A stretch of DNA of 30,431 bases from Candidatus Uhrbacteria bacterium (lineage in GTDB: Bacteria; Patescibacteriota; Patescibacteriia; UBA9934; GWF2-40-263). Below the pieces are notes generated by a model, which saw only the letters and a list, made by a program, of their open reading frames with translations, was not told the origin of the DNA and made no database searches. The stretch lies in assembly GCA_016208545.1 (NCBI GenBank), contig JACQXU010000008.1, forward strand, positions 1 to 30,431, read 5' to 3'. The position numbers and the translations under genes are program-made. Shown here piece by piece: positions 15,288 through 21,601 of the stretch. Numbering within the stretch: the stretch's first letter is position 1; each line of letters starts with the position of its first letter.

Positions 15288-15801
15288 AAGTGGAATTCAA
15301 AATGTGTATTTGCTTGAAAACGCGCACATTGAATTTGATCGAGATCGTGTGTACGCACAAACACTTCGGCCGTCTGTTAAATCAGCCTACATCGCAGGAG
15401 CATATACAAACAATCAAGGATTGGATGATGACAAAGTAGTGCATGAATCGCTCGGTCGCGTTTGCGAAGAATTTGATTACGAATCAATAATTCCATTTCG
15501 CGACAATCCTGAAAATAAAAAACCGCGCGAAGAACGTGACACCCGAGCTATTTATGAGTGGACAGAAGATCAAATTAAACGTTGCGACGTATTGATAGCT
15601 GATGTTTCAAATCCGTCTTTGGGAGCTGGCGGCGAGCTCGCGCTTGCCAGAATGTTTGAAAAACCAATTGTTCTTGTTTCAAAAAAAGATTCAGTGATTT
15701 CAAATTTCGCTCTCGGCAATCCAGCCATTGTTTATCATATCAAGTACGAAACTACAGAAGAAGTATGTCGTATGTTGAAAAATGTTTTGAAACAACTCTA
15801 A
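15280..15801 (+). CDS. DNPH1-like deoxynucleotide N-hydrolase / nucleoside deoxyribosyltransferase family
   Basis: The ATG at 15280 gives 173 aa. The first 30 or so residues are the remnant C-terminus of the deaminase; the body is a nucleoside 2-deoxyribosyltransferase-fold domain with SAYIAGAYT (about 35-43), YEWTEDQIKRCDVLIADVSNPSLGAGGELALA (92-123) and PIVLVSKKD. The segment DVLIADVSNPSLGAGGEL closely follows DNPH1 (DVVVAEVTQPSLGVGYELG); the catalytic Glu of that family corresponds to E119, and the upstream acidic residue to D97. Known DNPH1 hydrolyses the glycosidic bond of deoxynucleoside monophosphates, notably 5-hydroxymethyl-dUMP. The layout suggests an ancestral deaminase-hydrolase fusion. 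The start overlaps the stop of the broken deaminase frame (15285-15287), so reinitiation could still produce the hydrolase. Confidence 0.75.
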   Translation: MIESGIQNVYLLENAHIEFDRDRVYAQTLRPSVKSAYIAGAYTNNQGLDDDKVVHESLGRVCEEFDYESIIPFRDNPENKKPREERDTRAIYEWTEDQIKRCDVLIADVSNPSLGAGGELALARMFEKPIVLVSKKDSVISNFALGNPAIVYHIKYETTEEVCRMLKNVLKQL

Positions 15802-15832
15802 ACACATAACTCCCGATCGGGAGTTATGTGTT
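15801..15832. terminator. Perfect 32-bp palindrome between convergent stops
   Basis: A perfect palindrome with core TAACTCCCGATCGGGAGTTA. It begins on the last base of the upstream stop codon and contains the stop of the PaaX/Cas2-like gene (15824-15826). As RNA it would form a 16-pair stem in either direction, with only short T runs beyond, so terminator function is plausible. The same 20-bp core recurs at 16424-16451 on the other side of the gene. Confidence 0.75.
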
Positions 15833-16408
15833 ATTACGAGTTTTTATTTTTTTATTAATAGATGTCAGAGCTTTTGCTTCAAAAACATGCACCCATGCTT
15901 CAGCTTTCATTATTTTTATCAGCACCGCCATTTCTTTTCCTACATCAAATTCCGAACTCCACAAACTAAGATGAATCATTTTAAATCTTGAATCTTTCAA
16001 AAGTTTTCTTAAAGCCCAACGTGTTGAACTGGCTTGTTCAGGAATATCAAAACTAACGTAACAACGTCGTTTGCCAGCAAGGCGTTGTTTCTTTTTTTGA
16101 ATCGCGCGTTTTAATCCCTCTTTTATGCCATTTTCTGTTAAAAATAGAAAAATTTCGTCACCCTTTTTACTTATACGTAGTAGTTTTTGCGACTTGAGTC
16201 GCTGTAAAGATTGGTTGATTTCCGTTTTTTTAATTCGCTGAAGATTTCGTTCTTTTCGCACGAGCATATTTCGTGCAGATTCAACATTTCCTATAGTTCG
16301 TAGAACTGCATGTGGATGATAGAAAAGGAAAAGAAGATCGTCGGCTTCTGATAAGAGGATATCGAAGATTCTGGATGGAATAGAATTTGAAGAAATACTT
16401 TTTGACAT
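15824..16408 (-). CDS. PaaX-like protein: winged helix plus Cas2-like ferredoxin domain
   Basis: Protein of 194 aa. Residues 1-110 look like a winged-helix DNA-binding region, with SLQRLKSQKLLRISKKGDEIFLFLTENGIKEG matching the recognition-helix-plus-wing pattern. Residues 112-180 (RRCYVSFDIPEQASSTRWALRKLLKDSRFKMIHLSLWSSEFD...VHVFEAK) match the PaaX central domain, which has the Cas2 ferredoxin fold. Such proteins are often annotated as 'Cas2' in Patescibacteria, but there is no CRISPR array or cas1 here, so a transcriptional regulator or a nucleic-acid-binding protein of a small mobile unit is more likely. A TATACT box lies 6 nt before the ATG (leaderless). Matching palindromes with a common 20-bp core bracket the gene, an arrangement expected of either autoregulatory operators or mobile-element ends. 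Confidence 0.75.
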   Translation of the reverse strand: MSKSISSNSIPSRIFDILLSEADDLLFLFYHPHAVLRTIGNVESARNMLVRKERNLQRIKKTEINQSLQRLKSQKLLRISKKGDEIFLFLTENGIKEGLKRAIQKKKQRLAGKRRCYVSFDIPEQASSTRWALRKLLKDSRFKMIHLSLWSSEFDVGKEMAVLIKIMKAEAWVHVFEAKALTSINKKIKTRNNT

Positions 16409-16414
16409 AATAAA

Positions 16415-16420
16415 AGTATA
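16415..16420 (-). promoter_or_regulatory. -10 box of the PaaX/Cas2-like gene, next to a palindrome
   Basis: On the minus strand TATACT is preceded by TGTGA and followed by 6 nt before the ATG at 16408. The palindrome 16424-16451 covers the place where a -35 box would lie, so a protein bound there could control this promoter. Confidence 0.5.
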
Positions 16421-16423
16421 TCA

Positions 16424-16451
16424 CACTTAACTCCCGATCGGGAGTTAAGTG
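16424..16451. repeat. Perfect 28-bp palindrome upstream of the PaaX/Cas2-like gene
   Basis: It shares the exact core TAACTCCCGATCGGGAGTTA with the palindrome at 15801-15832. The outer bases differ (CACT/AGTG here against AACACA/TGTGTT there) but pair perfectly in both places. Confidence 0.85.
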
Positions 16452-16476
16452 AAATTGTGAATGGAAGTTTTTTAAC

Positions 16477-16515
16477 AAAAATAAAAATCACCCAAGTCCT
16501 AGTTGGAAATGGGTG
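16477..16515 (-). terminator. Intrinsic terminator of the 478-aa orphan gene
   Basis: On the minus strand the stem CACCCA/TGGGTG (16510-16515 and 16489-16494) is followed by ATTTTTATTTTTG. It lies about 20 bp after the stop codon at 16535. Confidence 0.7.
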
Positions 16516-16534
16516 GGGAAGTGAAAGCGGTTGG

Positions 16535-17971
16535 TCAGTCAGCATCCTTCATCACAGGGGTGAAGTGAACCGCAGTTGCGTTATGGGCAATGCGGCGGCT
16601 GGTAGGAATGTGGAACAGCACAAGGTCTCCCTCGTGTGGATAGTATCTGTGCTGATTTCTAAAATGGACAAAGTGATGTCCACACAAGCACACTTCCAGC
16701 TGAGTGCCACCTCTTGGATTGACTCCTTTGGAAATAGTTCCGAGCAAGTAGCCTTCTTTGTCGAGCCAGTCGCGCAGTGTGGCCTCAACTTTTGCTTCCT
16801 GGAAGCCAAGCTGACGCCAGACACAGTATAGCGTCGAAGCGGCGACCAATTTGAGCACTGGCACGATTACCTCGGACCAGAATGGTTGACGCGCATCACC
16901 AGACATGTTGCACAGAACCTTGAAGAGGAACTGGGCCGTAACCTTATGAAGGAAATGCTTGTCAACAGGCTTAAGGCGTCTGGCGATGGCAATTCGATCT
17001 TCGGCAGAGGTCAGGCGCATTAGGTTCTCCAGACTGACGCCGGAAAGCGATGTCATGTTCTGAAGAGCCTTTCGAACGATAGTTGCCTTGGCTGAAGGAT
17101 TCCAAGGGCGAGCCTCGAAATGGTGGTGGTCCATTGCGTTCAGAGTATCTTCAGGATGCGTTTCGGCGCAGATCATGAACGCTACGGCGAGTTCTTCGTT
17201 GGAGAGCACAAACCATGGAGAGATGTCAGGGAACCGCTTGTGCTCTTGCTTGTCTGGATCAATACGCTCGAGCAGACGTTGCTCGATCACTGCGAAGCCT
17301 ATTGATGGATCGGCCGTGATGTTTGCCAGGCCGAGTTTGTCCATCTCGGCAGATGTGACACCCAGGCTACGGAGTGCTGTGTGAATCGGAGGGTTGTCGT
17401 TTCCTGCTCCGTAGCGCAGGAAATCATTAACGTCGTTCGTCACGCCGTCCCTGACAATAGTACGGCCAAGCCGTTCGATGATTGCTGACGCGATCGTCTG
17501 TCGCGAAACGCAGTTCAGGATCGCGGCCGAGATCCAGCTGTAGTTCATCGCACTGAACCGGGGGAAGATTTCTCGAATGTATCGGTTGCGCCACTCGGGC
17601 GACAGAAGAGCCATGAGTTTCCTTGACAGAAGGAAAGAGTTCATGAACCAATAGTGAAGTGAATGTGCCACGTCAGGCGAACCAGGTTCAGCATCTCTTG
17701 GACGTGACAGATCCACTTCTGCGAGCTCTAGAATCCGTTCGAGGAACACGTTGACGTCCCCGACGATCCTCGCGAAGTCGGACGGGTTGTGGTGAATCAA
17801 CTCCATCCCCATCGAATACGGGATCGTCTCGTAACCAGCTTGGTTGATCGTGGGAATGTGTTGAACAACATCCTCGACAATCGCACTTCCGTTGTCCAGC
17901 TTCGCCTGGAAGGCCTCGCGAATACGATCTGCCTCGTCGTAGTCTCTGATCGTCTTCAGCGACAGTTCCAT
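16535..17971 (-). CDS. Orphan protein with a degenerate cold-shock-like C-terminal domain, GC-richer than its neighbours
   Basis: Protein of 478 aa, mostly helical, soluble, not recognised overall. The last 70 or so residues (GYLLGTISKGVNPRGGTQLEVCLCGHHFVHFRNQ...HEGDLVLFHIPTSRRIAHNATAVHF) follow the layout of a cold-shock/OB domain: GxI..G then FVHF, then EGD.V.F, then A.NA..V. This is pattern recognition, and the nucleic-acid-binding role is inference. The helical body (residues 1-400) may be repeat-like, but I see no clear period. GC content and codon choice (CTG, CTC, ATC, CGC) are visibly higher than in the surrounding genes. It has its own promoter at 18081-18109, a leader hairpin, GGAG 7 nt before the ATG, and a terminator. 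These features indicate recent transfer or a specially expressed cassette. Confidence 0.75.
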   Translation of the reverse strand: MELSLKTIRDYDEADRIREAFQAKLDNGSAIVEDVVQHIPTINQAGYETIPYSMGMELIHHNPSDFARIVGDVNVFLERILELAEVDLSRPRDAEPGSPDVAHSLHYWFMNSFLLSRKLMALLSPEWRNRYIREIFPRFSAMNYSWISAAILNCVSRQTIASAIIERLGRTIVRDGVTNDVNDFLRYGAGNDNPPIHTALRSLGVTSAEMDKLGLANITADPSIGFAVIEQRLLERIDPDKQEHKRFPDISPWFVLSNEELAVAFMICAETHPEDTLNAMDHHHFEARPWNPSAKATIVRKALQNMTSLSGVSLENLMRLTSAEDRIAIARRLKPVDKHFLHKVTAQFLFKVLCNMSGDARQPFWSEVIVPVLKLVAASTLYCVWRQLGFQEAKVEATLRDWLDKEGYLLGTISKGVNPRGGTQLEVCLCGHHFVHFRNQHRYYPHEGDLVLFHIPTSRRIAHNATAVHFTPVMKDAD

Positions 17972-18080
17972 CTTCCTTCTCCGATCGGTTGTCTTTCGAC
18001 ATTACCGAGTGAGAAAACCGGAAACCGCCGGTACGGTTGGGTCAAAAAACCCAGTCTTGGCCTAATGCCAGAGACATAAT

Positions 18081-18109
18081 AAAATACAACAAAACCCCGA
18101 TTTTGTCAA
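18081..18109 (-). promoter_or_regulatory. Promoter of the 478-aa orphan gene
   Basis: On the minus strand: TTGACA (18104-18109), a 17-bp spacer and TATTTT (18081-18086). The leader of about 100 nt contains a hairpin TGGGT/ACCCA at about 18039-18054 and further GC-rich pairing before the Shine-Dalgarno site. Confidence 0.6.
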
Positions 18110-18156
18110 ATGATTAGCATCGTTTCCTTGACTTTATTTGTGTTTGGTTCTATTTT

Positions 18157-18813
18157 TTATATTTCAAATTTCTTTTTCAACTCTTCCAATTTTCCATTTA
18201 TCAAAAACTGGCGTTCTTCTTCTTTATCCAAAATAAAATATTGTGAATTCGAATCTGTATATTTTGAAGCTGTCATCCCATGTAAGTTCGCTTCTTCTCT
18301 CGTGAGCGGCATGTTCAATTCTTGAAAAATAACTTGGCAAACGCGTTCGCCAGGATAAATTCTAACAACTTGATCACCAGCTTCGTTTTTCATTGGAAAA
18401 ATCAAGTGGCCTTTGTAGCCTGTATCAATGATTCCAGAAAGAGACAGATCAATTCCGCGACGGTTGGTTGATGTACGCGGAAACAGAATTGCCATTAAAT
18501 TCATTGCGTTGATTTCGATTTGTTCAAGCGATGTTCCGATTACAAATTCGTTTGGAAGTAAATCAAAAAATTGCCCATCTTGAAGCTGGATTTCATCAAA
18601 CTGTTCTTGATGAGTGCTTGCATCGTCAATCGCGACTTTGATTGCTCGGCGTCCTTTTTCATCCAAAGTCCAATTTCGCGGAATTAAAAATTTGTATCCC
18701 AATCTTAAATCAACAGCGTGCGGCTGGAGTTGAAATTTATCAATCTCCGGAGTGAATCGAATATCGCCGGAGGAAATTGCTGAAAGAATTTCTTGCCGAA
18801 TTAGAATTGACAT
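18157..18813 (-). CDS. dcd: dCTP deaminase/dUTPase-superfamily protein lacking the Dcd catalytic Glu
   Basis: Protein of 218 aa of the Dcd/dUTPase jelly-roll fold. Seen: QPHAVDLRLGYKFLIP, the substrate loop RTSTNRRGIDLSLSGIIDTGYKGHLIFPMKN, IYPGERVCQVIFQEL, and a C-terminal SKYTDSNSQYF segment. Aligned by eye with E. coli Dcd (RSSLARLGL...RIDPGWSGCIVLEFYN), the catalytic Glu138 in VLEFYN corresponds to Pro in IFPMKN, while the Asp of the ID.G motif is kept. The protein may therefore not deaminate dCTP; a dUTPase-like or regulatory role is possible. A coiled tail (DKEEERQFLINGKLEELKKKFEI) is extra. It starts 3 bp after the rplA stop, so it is co-transcribed with a ribosomal gene rather than with the thyA island. 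Confidence 0.8.
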   Translation of the reverse strand: MSILIRQEILSAISSGDIRFTPEIDKFQLQPHAVDLRLGYKFLIPRNWTLDEKGRRAIKVAIDDASTHQEQFDEIQLQDGQFFDLLPNEFVIGTSLEQIEINAMNLMAILFPRTSTNRRGIDLSLSGIIDTGYKGHLIFPMKNEAGDQVVRIYPGERVCQVIFQELNMPLTREEANLHGMTASKYTDSNSQYFILDKEEERQFLINGKLEELKKKFEI

Positions 18814-18816
18814 TTG

Positions 18817-19497
18817 TTAATTCACTTCGATTTTGATTCCAGGGCCGACAGTTGAGGTGATTGTTGAACTTTTTAGAAAAATTCCTTTTGAAGAAACTGG
18901 TTTGAGACGTTTTATTGCTTCCAATAACACTTTCAGATTTTCTTTAAGTTGATCTTTAGTGAATGACGCGCGGCCGAAGATTTGATGAATGTTTCCAGTT
19001 GTATCGTTTTTAAAACTTTGTTTTCCAGCTTTTTGTTCCTGAATCATTTTTGTGATGTTTGGACCAACAGTATCAGTTTTTGGATTTGGCATTAGTCCGC
19101 GCGGTCCGAGAAGCCGCGCGAGTTTTGCGATTTTTGGCATCATTGCTGGTGTTGCAACTGCGACATCGAAATCGATCTGGCCTTTTTGAAGAATTTTTTC
19201 GATCAACTCTTCGTTTCCGACAATGTCCGCTCCGGCACTTGTTGCTTCTGCTTCTTTGGCTGGTTCAACAAAAGCGGCAACGCGTTTGGTTTTGCCGACT
19301 CCGTGCGGAAGGGCGATTGTTCCTCGAACTTGTTGATCTGATTTGCTTGGATCAATTCCAAGATTGATGTGCAATTCGATAGCTTCATCAAATTTTGCTG
19401 TCGCGGTTTTTTTGACAAGCGCAATTGCTTCGTCGACTGGATAAACTTTTGATTTATCAACTAACTTTTTGGCCTCCTGTAATCTTTTGCTTGGCAT
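18817..19497 (-). CDS. rplA: 50S ribosomal protein L1
   Basis: Protein of 226 aa (ATG 19497; a longer frame upstream adds non-conserved residues). L1 binds 23S rRNA at the stalk that moves E-site tRNA. Seen: MPSKRLQEAKKLVDKSKVYPVDEAIALVKK, FDEAIELHINLGIDPSKSDQQVRGTIALPHG, ARLLGPRGLMPNPKTDTV, and a C-terminal SSTITSTVGPGIKIEV. Length is close to the usual 230. The normal rplK-rplA adjacency is interrupted here by a small membrane gene and an inverted-repeat element. A hairpin GTC-GGCC-TGAA-GGCC-GAC lies in the leader at about 19515-19540; whether L1 binds it is not known. Confidence 0.96.
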   Translation of the reverse strand: MPSKRLQEAKKLVDKSKVYPVDEAIALVKKTATAKFDEAIELHINLGIDPSKSDQQVRGTIALPHGVGKTKRVAAFVEPAKEAEATSAGADIVGNEELIEKILQKGQIDFDVAVATPAMMPKIAKLARLLGPRGLMPNPKTDTVGPNITKMIQEQKAGKQSFKNDTTGNIHQIFGRASFTKDQLKENLKVLLEAIKRLKPVSSKGIFLKSSTITSTVGPGIKIEVN

Positions 19498-19565
19498 ATT
19501 GGTTTGTGGTATTGGCGTCCGGCCTTCAGGCCAGACTCCCACTTGTATATTATTATTTAGAATCT

Positions 19566-19787
19566 ATTTGATGAATTCTGTTCGTAGACATCTATTTTAA
19601 TAAATGACTAATGTTTAATGCCAAATGACGAGTGAATGACTAAAGTCTAATGCCAAATGACCAATTCGACATTTAATCATTGGACATTCATTTTCCGGCC
19701 TAAAGGCCGGATCCGCCCCTGGCGGAGACATTCGTCATTGGACATTTGACATTTACAAGCGGCGGTCAAGAACAGAATTCGTCAAAT
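19566..19787. repeat. Inverted-repeat element, second copy of the TTCTGTTC family, with nested repeats
   Basis: The 18-bp arms 19566-19583 and 19770-19787 pair at 17 positions. Inner sequence shared with 8859-9015: GTTCG(T/C)AGACATC on the left and GGCGGTCAAGAACAGAA on the right. The interior contains degenerate repeats of AATGACTAAAGTCTAATGCC in both orientations and two compact hairpins, CCGGCC-TAAA-GGCCGG (19695-19710) and TCCGCC-CCT-GGCGGA (19712-19726). The element fills most of the 295-bp spacer between rplA and the gene at 19793 and ends 6 bp from that gene's stop. Confidence 0.75.
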
Positions 19788-19792
19788 GGGAT

Positions 19793-20176
19793 TTACGCCT
19801 CCTTATCTTTTTTCATCTCTTTCCAGTCTCTTAACACAATTCTGAAATGTACGAAGAACAACGGAAGGCTGACAATCAACATTGAAATATCGCGGACTAA
19901 AGACTGTTGTTTTCGTATAATCGCAGATTGAGTTTCTTGTTCTTTCTGTCGTGCACAACGCGCCTCTGTTTCTTCTTCTGTTTCTTTCACATTTTCTTTT
20001 ACGAACTGTGATTCACAGTACATCTGGTATTCTGGTGCATCCGCAGATTTGAACACATAAGTTTTCAGAGCAACATTGATTAAATCTGACACGGAAAAAA
20101 TCAACATCATCAATGTTACGAACGACACAAGCGCAAAGTAAATGCGCAAAACGACTGAGCCTCCTTTGGTGGACAT
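19793..20176 (-). CDS. Small membrane protein with two transmembrane segments
   Basis: Protein of 127 aa with hydrophobic segments at about 9-31 and 94-112. They are separated by a charged loop of about 60 residues (EYQMYCESQFVKENVKETEEETEARCARQKEQE) with two Cys. The pattern YFALVSFVTLMMLIFSVSDLINVALKTYVF then LPLFFVHFRIVLRDWK resembles small Patescibacteria proteins annotated as DUF5671-like; that resemblance is from memory. It sits between rplK and rplA, where no gene is expected, with repeat-rich spacers on both sides, so it looks inserted into the ribosomal cluster. Its function is unknown. Confidence 0.7.
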   Translation of the reverse strand: MSTKGGSVVLRIYFALVSFVTLMMLIFSVSDLINVALKTYVFKSADAPEYQMYCESQFVKENVKETEEETEARCARQKEQETQSAIIRKQQSLVRDISMLIVSLPLFFVHFRIVLRDWKEMKKDKEA

Positions 20177-20184
20177 ATTGTTTT

Positions 20185-20290
20185 AGTCATGGAGTCTGAA
20201 TCGCAGAGTCGTGGAGTTGGTTATTTAGTAATTCAACTACTTTATAACTCTGTAATTTTGACTCCAGGACTCCAAGACTTTTTGATTATT
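20185..20290. repeat. GACTCCA-family repeats in inverted arrangement
   Basis: The left half contains AGTCATGGAGTC and AGTCGTGGAGTTG; the right half contains CAACTAC and GACTCCAGGACTCCAAGAC, giving an imperfect long hairpin. The T-rich end would follow on the plus strand only. The words match repeats at 7928-7959, 10527-10640, 21284-21320 and 26266-26300. Confidence 0.65.
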
Positions 20291-20297
20291 AACTTTT

Positions 20298-20720
20298 TTA
20301 CTTTATCTCCACTCCCATTTGACGAGCGGTGCCAGCGACAATTTTCATTGCTTGTTCAACATCTTGTGTGTTGAGATCTGGAAGTTTTTTTTCAGCGATT
20401 TCGCGCAACTGCGTTTTTGTAATTGATCCAACTTTGTCAGTGAGAGGCTTGCCAGATCCTTTTTGAATTTTTGCCGCTTTTTTGATCATGTCAGAAGCTG
20501 GAGCGGTTTTCATAATGAAATCAAATGTTCGATCGTCATAAACATTGATGATGATCGGAACAATTTCACCGCGGCGATCTTTGCTCGCGTCGTTGAATTG
20601 TTTTACGAATTCACCGATCGGCAAACCGTGCTGACCGAGCGCTGGTCCAACTGGCGGGGCAGGTGTAGCCGCTCCTCCTGGGATTTGGAGTTTAATTTGT
20701 GTTTTGAGTTTTTTAGCCAT
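20298..20720 (-). CDS. rplK: 50S ribosomal protein L11
   Basis: Protein of 140 aa of normal length, part of the GTPase-associated centre with 23S rRNA. Seen: KLKTQIKLQIPGGAATPAPPVGPALGQHGLPIGEFVKQFNDAS at the N-terminus (the PPVGPALGQ motif), DRTFDFIMKTAPASDMIKKAA, GSGKP, and the C-terminal DLNTQDVEQAMKIVAGTARQMGVEI. It lies 17 bp after nusG in the same direction. The function is secure. Confidence 0.97.
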   Translation of the reverse strand: MAKKLKTQIKLQIPGGAATPAPPVGPALGQHGLPIGEFVKQFNDASKDRRGEIVPIIINVYDDRTFDFIMKTAPASDMIKKAAKIQKGSGKPLTDKVGSITKTQLREIAEKKLPDLNTQDVEQAMKIVAGTARQMGVEIK

Positions 20721-20737
20721 ATCGTCAGAATCCTAAA

Positions 20738-21283
20738 TCAAATCTTTTTTATTTGCAAGAAATCTAGCTCAACCGGTGTTTCACGTCCAAATAACGACAC
20801 AAGAACCTTAACTTTGCCGCGTTCTTCGTCCAAATCCGAAACTTTGCCTTCCTGGCCTTTGAATGGGCCATCAGTGATTTTAACAGGCGATCCTTTTTCA
20901 ACATCGAGTTTGTATTCTGGTTCATCAACTCCCATTCGTTTCTGAAGCGCTTCCATTTCTTCTGGCGCAATCGGAGTTGGAGTTGTTCCTGTTCCGATAA
21001 ATCCAGTTACGCTTGGAGTGTTTCGAACAACGTACCACGAGTCGTCTGTTACAACCATTTCAACGAGCACATATCCGGGAAAAATTTTTTCTTCGATCGT
21101 GCGGCGTTTTCCATTTTTTATTTTTATTTTTTTTTCTTTCGGCACGAGAACATGAAAAATTTTTTCTTCCATGTCCATTGTTTCGATGCGCTGTTGGAGA
21201 TTTTCCGCAACATTTTCTTCATACCCGGAATAAGTATGAATAGCGTACCAACGTCGTCCGAGTTTAGCTGTTTGTTTGGCCAT
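20738..21283 (-). CDS. nusG: Transcription termination/antitermination protein NusG
   Basis: Protein of 181 aa. The N-terminal NGN domain starts RRWYAIHTYSGYEENVAENLQQRIETM and includes FPGYVLVEMVVTDDSWYVVRNTPSVTGFIG. The C-terminal KOW domain has GSPVKITDGPFKGQEGKVSDLDEERGKVKVLVSLFGRETPVELDF. It links RNA polymerase to Rho or the ribosome. It lies between secE and rplK, the standard order. The spacer to secE carries a GACTCCA-family repeat instead of a Shine-Dalgarno site. Confidence 0.97.
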   Translation of the reverse strand: MAKQTAKLGRRWYAIHTYSGYEENVAENLQQRIETMDMEEKIFHVLVPKEKKIKIKNGKRRTIEEKIFPGYVLVEMVVTDDSWYVVRNTPSVTGFIGTGTTPTPIAPEEMEALQKRMGVDEPEYKLDVEKGSPVKITDGPFKGQEGKVSDLDEERGKVKVLVSLFGRETPVELDFLQIKKI

Positions 21284-21327
21284 AATGGAGAGTCAATGTA
21301 GTCAATAAAGTCTTGGAGTCAACTAAG

Positions 21328-21528
21328 TTATTTTGCTGTAAATTCTATAAGCTTTTCAAGTCCAAAATTAAGGAGCCAATCAAAACCTCCGAAAAATATT
21401 GCGATTGCGAGGCTCAAAATAATCACAACAATTGTGTACTTGCTGATTTCCTGTTTGGATGGCCACGTGACTTTTTTAAGTTCCTCTTTTGACTCTTTAA
21501 AATACTGAACGATCCTCAACGATTTCAT
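21328..21528 (-). CDS. secE: Preprotein translocase subunit SecE
   Basis: Protein of 66 aa with one membrane segment (about residues 31-57), the minimal SecE form that clamps SecY in the Sec translocon. The amphipathic helix YFKESKEELKKVTWPSKQEISKYT is the family hallmark. It is the first gene of the secE-nusG-rplK run, with a consensus-like promoter upstream. The usual upstream rpmG and tRNA-Trp are absent. Confidence 0.95.
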   Translation of the reverse strand: MKSLRIVQYFKESKEELKKVTWPSKQEISKYTIVVIILSLAIAIFFGGFDWLLNFGLEKLIEFTAK

Positions 21529-21545
21529 ATTTTGGGTTTTTTAAA

Positions 21546-21562
21546 ATGGCCTTTGCGGCCAT
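21546..21562 (-). promoter_or_regulatory. Leader hairpin of the secE operon, possible attenuator
   Basis: On the minus strand ATGGCC-GCAAA-GGCCAT is followed by TTTTA. It forms from the first bases of the predicted transcript, 17 bp before secE. The stem is short (6 bp), so attenuation is only possible. Confidence 0.4.
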
Positions 21563-21570
21563 CTAAAAAG

Positions 21571-21599
21571 ATAGTACACCGGCCGCGGTTTGCTGTCAA
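21571..21599 (-). promoter_or_regulatory. Promoter of secE-nusG-rplK
   Basis: TTGACA (21594-21599), a 17-bp spacer and TACTAT (21571-21576) on the minus strand, close to the sigma-70 consensus. The start of the inverted-repeat element at 21602 lies directly upstream. Confidence 0.8.
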
Positions 21600-21601
21600 T
21601 G

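Noticed and set aside
15245..15290. Translational bypass or programmed frameshift in the deaminase
   Set aside because: Coding sequence is missing rather than extra, and no slippery site or stimulator hairpin is seen; a deletion explains it better.
15824..16408. CRISPR-Cas locus (Cas2-like fold)
   Set aside because: No repeat-spacer array, cas1 or effector is present; the Cas2-like part belongs to a PaaX-type protein with an N-terminal winged helix.
17688..18002. 104-aa frame overlapping the start of the 478-aa gene
   Set aside because: It is a high-GC shadow frame with Arg-rich repetitive translation; the 478-aa frame has the SD, promoter and domain signal.
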